Source of the DNA: CAYLUN01 sp964386865
Lineage (GTDB): Bacteria; Verrucomicrobiota; Kiritimatiellia; RFP12; UBA1067
NCBI GenBank assembly: GCA_964386865.1
Contig: CAYLUN010000002.1
Location: 62,001 to 126,000, forward strand
DNA length: 64,000 bases
Reading direction: 5' to 3'
The position numbers and the translations under genes were made by a program. Each line of letters begins with the position of its first letter. Position 1 is the stretch's first letter. Of the stretch, positions 40,221 through 46,885 are shown piece by piece. The notes under the pieces are model-generated. The model was not told the DNA's origin. It ran no database searches and saw nothing but the letters and a program-made list of their open reading frames with translations.

Positions 40221-43031
40221 ATGATGAGAATAGCGGCTTGTCTGTTGGCGTTGGCGGCGGGACATGCGGCAGCGGAGTTGAAGCCGCTGCCCACGGAGGG
40301 GCGGGGCTGGGCCGGCGACCCGCTGCTGTGGAAGTTCCGGGCGGACGGCGTGCGCTGCGCGCTGCCGGGAGGCAGCGGGATGGCGGTGTACGAGGCCGCG
40401 CCGCTCGCGTCGAACGTGACGGTCGAGGCGCTCTTCACACCGCAGGCGGCGGAGCGCGTCGGCTGGCCCGTCGCCTCGGTCGCCATCGTGGACGACGCCC
40501 GCAACTACTGGCATCTGGCGCTGGTGCAGACGCCGCCCGAGCATGGCTGCAAGCCGATGGTCGAGCTGACGGAGATGCGCGACGGCGAGTGGCTGGCGCA
40601 GGCCAACCTGAAGGTCGAGTCCGATGAGCCAGGCGGGCTCGCGTGGGCCTTCGGGCAGCCGCATCGCTTGGTGCTGAGCTTGGATAAGGGCGGCATAACG
40701 GGGACGATTACCGCGCCGGACGGGCGCACGCTCCTGCGCAAGCGCTACGCGTTCACCGCGGCGGCGGTGCGGCGCGGCCGCCCCGCGCTGCGCGTAGGCG
40801 GCTTCACCGGCGCGTTCGCCGATGTGCGGGCGGAATGGGGCGAGCCAGCAGTGGAGTCTGCGGCGGTTCAGGCGTTCCCGCCGTACGCGATGGCGAACAC
40901 GGTGCCGGCGATTCGGGATACGGCGACGGGTTTCTTCCATGTGGTGCAGAAGCCGGACGGACGCTGGTGGGCGATCGACCCGAACGGCTGCGGAGTCGTG
41001 CTGCTGGGCGTGGACCACGTGACGTTCCAAGGCCACTGGTGCGAGAAGCTCGGCTACTGCCCCCACGGCAAGAAGAATGAGAAGAAATACACGGATCACG
41101 CGGAGTGGGAGAGCGAGACGCTGGGCCGCCTGAAGACGTGGGGCTTCACCATGCTCGGCGCGGGCTGCGACGCCAAGCTTAAGCACCGCGGGCTGGCTCA
41201 CACCGAGTTCCTGAACATCGGAGACCACCTGGCGTCGCTGGGCGACGAATACGATATCACGCCCAACGAGCGCCGGCCCTGCTCGTCGTTCCCGAACGTG
41301 TTCCATCCCGACTTCGAGTCCTACTGCCGCCATCGCGCGCGGCAGTCGTGCGTGCCCAGCCGCGACGACCCGTGGCTCTTCGGCTACTTCATCGACAACG
41401 AGCTGGCGTGGTGGGGACGCGGCGGCTCGGAGACCGGGCTCTTCGACGCGGTTCTGAAGAAGGGCGCGTCGCACACGGCCAAGGTCGCGCTGAAGGAGTT
41501 CGTCGCCGGCCGCTGCGACAGGAAGATCAACGCGTTCAACGCGGCGTTCGGGACGGCGCTCACGAGCTTCGGCGAGGTGCTCAGCCTTCAGGCGCTGCCG
41601 CATGTGACGCCGGAGGCTCGCGAACTGAAGAAGGCCTTCCTGGCCTTTGTGGCCGACCGCTACTTCTCGGTCGCGTCGCGCGCGATCCGCGAGGCCGATC
41701 CGAACCATCTGGTGCTGGGCGCGCGCTTCGCGGGCACGGGCGGCGCCGACCCCGTGGTGTGGGAGGTGTCGGGCAAGTACTGCGACGTGGTGACCTTCAA
41801 CTGCTACCCGATGGCGGATTTGGACGAGGGACTCGTCTACACGCACTTCGGCAAGACGGGCGAGCGGGTGACCGAGCACTTCGCCACGTTCTACGGCTAT
41901 GTGAAGCGGCCGATGCTGATCACCGAGTGGTCGTTCCCGGCGCTGGACGCGGGCCTGCCGAGCGTGCATGGCGCGGGGCAGCGCTTCCGCACGCAGGCCG
42001 AGCGCACGGCGGCCACGAGCCTCTTCGCCCGCACGATGCTGAGCCTGCCGTTCCTGCTGGGCTACGACTACTTCATGTGGGTGGACGAGCCCGCGCTGGG
42101 CATCAGCACGCCCTTCCCGGAAGACTCGAATTACGGGCTGATCAACGAGGACGGCGCGCCCTATGCGCTGCTGACCACGATGTTCGAAGCGCTACACCGC
42201 GAGGCGGGCGCGTGGCGCTTCAAGCCTGCGCCGCAGCCGCTCGCGCAGAAGAAGGCCGGGCCGCAGCCGGACGCGCTGAGTGCTGCAAAACGGGGCGCGG
42301 TAGGCGGGGCGAAAGCGACGTTCACGCGTGAGGGCGACACGTTCCGCGCGGGCAACGGGCGGCTTGAGCTGTCCGGGCAGCTGGGCGACGGGAACCTGGT
42401 GCGGCGCGTGACGCTCGACGGCGCGGACAGAGTCTACGGCCAGTACAACGCGCTGCTGCACACGCTGAACGCGGCCGGGCAGGATCGCTGGACAGACGCC
42501 CGCACGGTGAAGGCTGTCGAGGGGCGCGTGACGGACGGCGTGGCGGTCTTTGAGGTCACGAGCGCCTGCTCGCAAGAGCAGGACGCTTTCGAGGTCACGC
42601 ACCGCCTGCTGCTGCCGCCGGGTACGCCGTGGTTCGTGAGCGAGGTTGTGAGCGTGAAGAACGCAGGCGCGGCGCCGCTGCGGCTGAAGGGCCTGTTCTT
42701 CCGCGTGTACAGCGCGTTCAAGGAGGTGCCGAAGGTGCTGCCGCCGAACCTGTGGGGCCTGCCGGTGGCGGACTGCTGGATGGACGGTGCGAGCGGGCGG
42801 TTCTTCGGCGCGGTGGCTTCCAAGTCTTCCGGCATCTTGATCGACTTCTGGTCCGACCCGCAAGGCGGCGGGCAGCACGCGGATGCGCGGCTGGAGCTGG
42901 CGGCGACCGTCGTCGCGCCGGGCGCGACCTTCACGCCCGCCGAGCCGGTCTACCTGCTCTGCGTGGCCGGCGCGGGCGGCTCCGATGGATGGATGACCGC
43001 CGCGCAAGAGCTGAAGAAGGCGCTAGAGTAG
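40221..43031 (+). CDS. Secreted clan GH-A glycoside hydrolase, beta-agarase/GH50- or GH42-like
   Basis: A 936-residue exported enzyme. A signal peptide (MMRIAACLLALAAGHAAA) precedes a beta-sandwich domain to about residue 225 and a TIM barrel at about 230-660. The probable acid/base is Glu394 in FGYFIDNELAWWG and the nucleophile Glu569 in PMLITEWSFPA, the spacing and context seen in GH50 agarases and GH42 enzymes. A C-terminal beta domain (~690-936) follows. Likely acts on a galactan-type algal or mucosal polysaccharide; family assignment is by motif only. It follows the beta-strand repeat gene by 22 bases. Confidence 0.78.
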   Translation: MMRIAACLLALAAGHAAAELKPLPTEGRGWAGDPLLWKFRADGVRCALPGGSGMAVYEAAPLASNVTVEALFTPQAAERVGWPVASVAIVDDARNYWHLALVQTPPEHGCKPMVELTEMRDGEWLAQANLKVESDEPGGLAWAFGQPHRLVLSLDKGGITGTITAPDGRTLLRKRYAFTAAAVRRGRPALRVGGFTGAFADVRAEWGEPAVESAAVQAFPPYAMANTVPAIRDTATGFFHVVQKPDGRWWAIDPNGCGVVLLGVDHVTFQGHWCEKLGYCPHGKKNEKKYTDHAEWESETLGRLKTWGFTMLGAGCDAKLKHRGLAHTEFLNIGDHLASLGDEYDITPNERRPCSSFPNVFHPDFESYCRHRARQSCVPSRDDPWLFGYFIDNELAWWGRGGSETGLFDAVLKKGASHTAKVALKEFVAGRCDRKINAFNAAFGTALTSFGEVLSLQALPHVTPEARELKKAFLAFVADRYFSVASRAIREADPNHLVLGARFAGTGGADPVVWEVSGKYCDVVTFNCYPMADLDEGLVYTHFGKTGERVTEHFATFYGYVKRPMLITEWSFPALDAGLPSVHGAGQRFRTQAERTAATSLFARTMLSLPFLLGYDYFMWVDEPALGISTPFPEDSNYGLINEDGAPYALLTTMFEALHREAGAWRFKPAPQPLAQKKAGPQPDALSAAKRGAVGGAKATFTREGDTFRAGNGRLELSGQLGDGNLVRRVTLDGADRVYGQYNALLHTLNAAGQDRWTDARTVKAVEGRVTDGVAVFEVTSACSQEQDAFEVTHRLLLPPGTPWFVSEVVSVKNAGAAPLRLKGLFFRVYSAFKEVPKVLPPNLWGLPVADCWMDGASGRFFGAVASKSSGILIDFWSDPQGGGQHADARLELAATVVAPGATFTPAEPVYLLCVAGAGGSDGWMTAAQELKKALE

Positions 43032-43047
43032 GCGGGGGCAGGCGTCT

Positions 43048-43070
43048 CGGCCGGCTCGTAGCGCCGGCCG
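43048..43070 (+). repeat. GC-rich stem-loop, REP-like
   Basis: CGGCCGGC and GCCGGCCG form an 8-bp perfect stem with a 7-base loop in the spacer just upstream of the membrane-protein gene. It is preceded by GGCGTCT, as is the palindrome at 43382. No T-tract follows, so it is not a classical terminator. Confidence 0.5.
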
Positions 43071-43082
43071 TACTAGTGGGGG

Positions 43083-44294
43083 ATGATGAGGCGGATCGCA
43101 CACTATTTTTGTTTAGCGGCGGTGCTGGTGGGGGTGCCGCTGGCGTGCGCGTGGCTGGGCGGCAGGCGCGACCTGCTGGAGGGCCTGCTTGCGTTTCCGC
43201 CGCGGACCGAGGACTGGGGGCTGGATCCGAGCAGGCTCTGGAACATGCGCAAGCCGTTCGCGTGGCCGGTGTTTGCGGCGATGGCGGCGGGCGTGCTAGC
43301 GTCGGTCGCGCCGTTCGCCTGGCGGCTGGCGAGGGGCGGTTCCGCGTTATCGGATCGGGATGCCACAGCGCCGGCGTCTGCGGACGGCAGGGGCTGCCGT
43401 CCCTACCAGCGGGAGCGTCCTCCAGACAAGGGGAACGCTGCGCGCCAGGGCCGGTTCCCGTGGTTCGGGTGGGCGGGGGTGGCGCTGGGTGCGGGCGTGT
43501 GGGTCTTGGCGTGGAACCGCTTCGCGTGGTTCGCGCCGCTGCAGGCGCACACCTTCCTGCCGCTGTGGGTCGCCTACATCCTCGTGGTGAATGCGCTGTG
43601 CGTGCGGCGCGCGGGGCGCTGCCTGATGACGTCGTACCCGCTGCCATACGCGCTGCTCTTTCCGGTGAGCGCGGCTTTCTGGTGGTTCTTCGAGTACCTG
43701 AACCGATACGTGTGGAACTGGTATTACCGGGGCGTCGAGGGGATGGGCGCGGGCGAGTATGCCTTCTTCGCGACGTGCAGCTTCTCCACCGTGCTGCCGG
43801 CGGTGACGGCGACGGCCGCGTGGCTGGCCACGTTCCGGCCTTTCGCGGACGGCCGTCTGTGCGGGTTCGCGCGGTTCGACGTCCATAGGCCGGCGAGCGT
43901 GGCGGCGCTGGCGTTGCTTGCGGCGGTCGGGCTGACAGGCATCGTGTTCTGCCCGCACCAGACGTACCCGCTGCTGTGGATCTCGCCGCTGGCGGTGTTC
44001 CTCGCGCTGCAGGCGCTGAAGGGCGAGCCGACGGTGCTCGACGGGCTGAAGGCGGGCGACTGGCGGCTGGCCGTGCGTTTCTCTCTGGCGGCGCTGATCT
44101 GCGGCTTCTTCTGGGAGATGTGGAATTTCCACAGTTGCGCGAAATGGGTGTACGCTGTACCTTACGTTCATGCGTTTCAGCTCTTCGAGATGCCGGCGCT
44201 CGGCTTCGCGGGCTATCTGCCGTTCGGGCTGGAGTGCGCGGCCGTGGCGGCGTGGGTCCTGCCCGCGCTGGCGGGGGCGGAGAGAAGGCTGTAG
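43083..44294 (+). CDS. Polytopic membrane protein of unknown function
   Basis: A 403-residue inner-membrane protein with roughly eight to ten hydrophobic segments (FCLAAVLVGVPLACAWL; PFAWPVFAAMAAGVLASVAPFAW; TFLPLWVAYILVVNALCV; ALLFPVSAAFWWFFEYL and others). No family recognised. Residues ~88-124 form a hydrophilic insert between two helices (SALSDRDATAPASADGRG ... RPPDKGNAARQGRFPW) that corresponds to a palindromic DNA element, see 43382. Its last codons and stop (GGCTGTAG) are the beginning of the TAGGCTG repeat array, so the C-terminus may have been set by repeat invasion. Conserved-looking residues such as WNFHSCAKWVY suggest a real protein. Confidence 0.65.
   Translation: MMRRIAHYFCLAAVLVGVPLACAWLGGRRDLLEGLLAFPPRTEDWGLDPSRLWNMRKPFAWPVFAAMAAGVLASVAPFAWRLARGGSALSDRDATAPASADGRGCRPYQRERPPDKGNAARQGRFPWFGWAGVALGAGVWVLAWNRFAWFAPLQAHTFLPLWVAYILVVNALCVRRAGRCLMTSYPLPYALLFPVSAAFWWFFEYLNRYVWNWYYRGVEGMGAGEYAFFATCSFSTVLPAVTATAAWLATFRPFADGRLCGFARFDVHRPASVAALALLAAVGLTGIVFCPHQTYPLLWISPLAVFLALQALKGEPTVLDGLKAGDWRLAVRFSLAALICGFFWEMWNFHSCAKWVYAVPYVHAFQLFEMPALGFAGYLPFGLECAAVAAWVLPALAGAERRL
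43382..43402 (+). repeat. In-frame palindromic element inside the membrane-protein gene
   Basis: GGACGGCAG and CTGCCGTCC form a 9-bp perfect palindrome with a GGG loop. It lies in the middle of a hydrophilic insert of about 37 codons between predicted transmembrane helices, and the reading frame stays open throughout. The flanks (43342-43450) share the same hydrophilic, non-membrane character. Confidence 0.6.
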
Positions 44295-44354
44295 GCTGTA
44301 GGCTGTAGGCTATAGGCTGTAGGCTGTAGGCTATAGGCTGTAGGCTGTAGGCTG
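44292..44354 (+). repeat. Nine-unit TAGGCTG heptanucleotide tandem array
   Basis: Nine contiguous 7-bp units, TAGGCTG or TAGGCTA, in the order G G A G G A G G G for the last base. The first unit's TAG is the stop codon of the membrane-protein gene. A tenth degenerate unit (TAAGGGA) follows. Confidence 0.95.
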
Positions 44355-44360
44355 TAAGGG

Positions 44361-44382
44361 ACTGAACGTTCAACGCTGAAGT
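44361..44382 (-). repeat. GTTGAAC-type heptad repeat, inverted copy
   Basis: On the minus strand it reads ACTTCAG CGTTGAA CGTTCAGT, matching the repeat at 32464-32491. It directly follows the TAGGCTG array. Confidence 0.6.
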
Positions 44383-44464
44383 GGGGCGCGGCGGCTGGCA
44401 GGGGGGTATCCTGAGCCGGGCGTCGCGGGTCGGTGAATGTGACGTGAGGTGCGAGGAGGAAATG

Positions 44465-45838
44465 ATGAATGTGATCACGAGAAGGGCTTTTCTGGGGACA
44501 GCGGCCGCCGCGTCGGCGGGACTCGTGGCGGGCTGCGCCACGGCGCCGCGGCGGATCGGCGCGAACGGCAAGATCAACCACGCGTGCATCGGCGTGGGCG
44601 GCATGGGGTTCAACGACCTCAAGAATTTCCAGTCCCATCCTCGCGCGCAAATCGTGGCGATCTGCGATGTGGATAAGAACCACCTGGACAAGGCGGCCGC
44701 GCTCGTGCCGGACGCCCGCCGCTACACGGACTGGCGCGAGATGCTCGCCAAAGAGGGCGACCAGATCGACTCGGTCAACGCGGCCGTGCCGGACCACATG
44801 CACGCGCTGATCGCAATGACGGCCATCCGTGCCGGCAAGCACGTCTACTGCCAGAAGCCGCTCTGCCACGACGTGGCCGAGTGCCGCGCGCTCGCGAACG
44901 CGGTTCGTGGCACGAAGGTGGTGACCCAGCTCGGCACGCAGCACGCCTCGGGCGTGGGCGACCGCATGGGCGTGCAGTGGCTGCGCGAGAGCGCGGTGGG
45001 CACGGTTCAGAAAGTCATTCTCTGCTCGAACCGGCCGGGCGCGATCGACACCTACCGCCTCGTCGGGCCGCGCCCGGCCAAAGGCGAGCCCGCGCCTGGG
45101 ACGCTCGCGTGGGATCTGTGGCTGGGCACGGCGCCGGAGCGCGAGTACGCGCCGGGGATCTACCACCCCTCCAAGTGGCGGGCGTGGCAGGACTTCGGCA
45201 CGGGGTGGTCGGGCGACATCGGCTGCCACATCTTCGACGCGGTCTGGAAGGGGCTGGGGCTGAAGGCGCCGCTGAGCGTCACGGCCGAGGTGCAGGAGTC
45301 GTGGAAGAGCGACCAGGCGCGGCGGGCCGATGTGTGGCCGCAGAGCGACCACATCACGTGGGTCTTCCCCGGCAACGAGAAGAGCGGCGGCAAGGAGTTC
45401 ACGATCGAATGGTTCGACGGGCTGATCTATCCGCCAGCCGACGTGCAGGAACTGGCCAAGGCCGCGGGCTTCGCCGAGTATCCGGCCGAGTCCGCGCTGG
45501 TGATCGGCACGGAGGGCGCGCTGCTGCTGCCGCACACCTCGGGGCCGGTGCTGCTGCCCAAGGGCAAGTTCGAGGGGCGCGAAAAGCCCAAGCTGTCGGC
45601 GCGCAGCCACTACCACCACTTTCTCGACGCCTGCCTGGGCGGCGAGATGTGCGAGTCGCACTTCGCGCAGACCGGCCCGATGGCCGAGACGATCATCCTG
45701 GGCACGGTCGCGATCCGCGTTCCGGACACCGTGCTGAAGTGGGATCCAGCGAAGGCGAGCATCACGAACTCCGAGGCGGCGAACAAGCTGCTGCGGCGCA
45801 CCTACCGAAAAGGGTGGGAGGTTCCCGGACTGGCGTAA
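44465..45838 (+). CDS. Gfo/Idh/MocA-family oxidoreductase, Tat-exported lipoprotein
   Basis: A 457-residue NAD(P)-dependent sugar oxidoreductase or related enzyme. The N-terminus has a twin-arginine motif (RRAFLG) and a lipobox ending at Cys25 (LVAGC), so it is probably exported folded with bound cofactor. The Rossmann segment is HACIGVGGMGFNDL, and CQKPLCHD carries the family's EKP-type lysine. The C-terminal half has KWRAWQDFGTGWSGDIGCHIFD, typical of PVC paralogues. AGGAGG five bases before ATG 44465 sets the start. First cistron of a tight gene group with UroD-like and GH38-like genes, so likely processes a sugar released by them. Confidence 0.9.
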   Translation: MNVITRRAFLGTAAAASAGLVAGCATAPRRIGANGKINHACIGVGGMGFNDLKNFQSHPRAQIVAICDVDKNHLDKAAALVPDARRYTDWREMLAKEGDQIDSVNAAVPDHMHALIAMTAIRAGKHVYCQKPLCHDVAECRALANAVRGTKVVTQLGTQHASGVGDRMGVQWLRESAVGTVQKVILCSNRPGAIDTYRLVGPRPAKGEPAPGTLAWDLWLGTAPEREYAPGIYHPSKWRAWQDFGTGWSGDIGCHIFDAVWKGLGLKAPLSVTAEVQESWKSDQARRADVWPQSDHITWVFPGNEKSGGKEFTIEWFDGLIYPPADVQELAKAAGFAEYPAESALVIGTEGALLLPHTSGPVLLPKGKFEGREKPKLSARSHYHHFLDACLGGEMCESHFAQTGPMAETIILGTVAIRVPDTVLKWDPAKASITNSEAANKLLRRTYRKGWEVPGLA

Positions 45839-45862
45839 CGTCTCATGCGGAGGCCGCTGACG

Positions 45863-46876
45863 ATGACTAGACGCGAACGGATAAGGGGCCTCATTGCGAG
45901 GACGGCTGCCGACCGCTGCGGCTTCTGGCTGGGCATGCCGCATGCGGACACGTGGCCGATCCTGCACCGGTATTTCGGGACTACAGCCGAGGAGGAGCTG
46001 CGCGTGAAACTGGGGGACGACTGCCGATGGATCTGCCCGCAGTTCTACCCCGGTGTTTACCAAGACCCGCAGGGACGGGTGCTTTTCGACTCGGGACTGG
46101 ATCGGACAAAGCACATGGCGCCTCCGCTGGCCGCATGCGAGACGGTGGAGCAGGTGGAGGCCTACGCGTGGCCGAAGCCCGAATACCTGAACTTCGATTC
46201 GTGCCTCTGCGACCTGCGTTGCGCGGGCGACGTCTACCGCCTGAGCGGGTTCTGGACGTGCTTCTACCACAACCTCGGCGACCTGTTCGGAATGGAGGAG
46301 TACTTCGTCAAGATGTACACGCAGCCGGAGGTGGTGCTGGCGGCGACGGACAAGGTGTGCGAGTTCTACTACGAAGCGAACGAGCGGTTCTTCGCGGCTG
46401 CGGGCGGCGAGGTTGACGGCTTCTTTTTCGGCAACGACTTCGGAACGCAGTGCAGCCTGATCTGCGGGCCGGAGCAGTTTGATCAATTTATCCTGCCGTG
46501 GTTCAGAAAGTTCACCGAGCAGGGGCACAGGCACGGGCATCAGGTGGTGCTGCACTCCTGCGGGGCGGTCTCCGATGTGATCGAGCGCCTGATCGAGTCA
46601 GGCGTCGACTGCCTGCATCCCTTGCAGGCGCTGGCCAAGAACATGGATGCGGAGTCGCTGGCGAAGCGCTTCGGGGGGCGGATCGCGTTTCTCGGCGGGA
46701 TCGACACGCAAGCCCTCATGACGAACGGCACGCCTGAGGAGATCCGCGCGGACGTGTTGCGAGTCCGAAAGCTGCTCGAACCCTATCTGATCGTGAGCCC
46801 GAGCCACGAGGCGCTGCTGGCGAACGTGCCGCCTGAGAATGTCGAAGCACTTTCCAATGCGGCAGCGGAGAGGTAG
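45863..46876 (+). CDS. Uroporphyrinogen-decarboxylase-family protein (methyltransferase-like)
   Basis: A 337-residue UroD-fold protein. VVLHSCGAVSDVIERLIESGVDCLHPLQ contains the HxCG zinc-type motif of MtaA/CmuA methyltransferases, and SPSHEALLANVPPENVEAL is the common C-terminal family block. The third zinc ligand, a Cys in MtaA, is not visible there. Not HemE by context or motifs. ATG 45863 is preferred because GGAGG lies before it; ATG 45845 has no such site. Spaced 24 bases after the oxidoreductase gene and nine before the first GH38-like gene; paralogue at 5885-6898. Confidence 0.82.
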   Translation: MTRRERIRGLIARTAADRCGFWLGMPHADTWPILHRYFGTTAEEELRVKLGDDCRWICPQFYPGVYQDPQGRVLFDSGLDRTKHMAPPLAACETVEQVEAYAWPKPEYLNFDSCLCDLRCAGDVYRLSGFWTCFYHNLGDLFGMEEYFVKMYTQPEVVLAATDKVCEFYYEANERFFAAAGGEVDGFFFGNDFGTQCSLICGPEQFDQFILPWFRKFTEQGHRHGHQVVLHSCGAVSDVIERLIESGVDCLHPLQALAKNMDAESLAKRFGGRIAFLGGIDTQALMTNGTPEEIRADVLRVRKLLEPYLIVSPSHEALLANVPPENVEALSNAAAER

Positions 46877-46885
46877 GAGATCACA

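Noticed and set aside
38165..40504. Long minus-strand frame opposite the beta-strand repeat gene
   Set aside because: Mirror of a Thr/Gly/Asn-rich repeat gene; no recognisable domain.
43048..43070. Intrinsic terminator after the GH50-like gene
   Set aside because: The stem is strong but no T-tract follows; better treated as a dispersed repeat.
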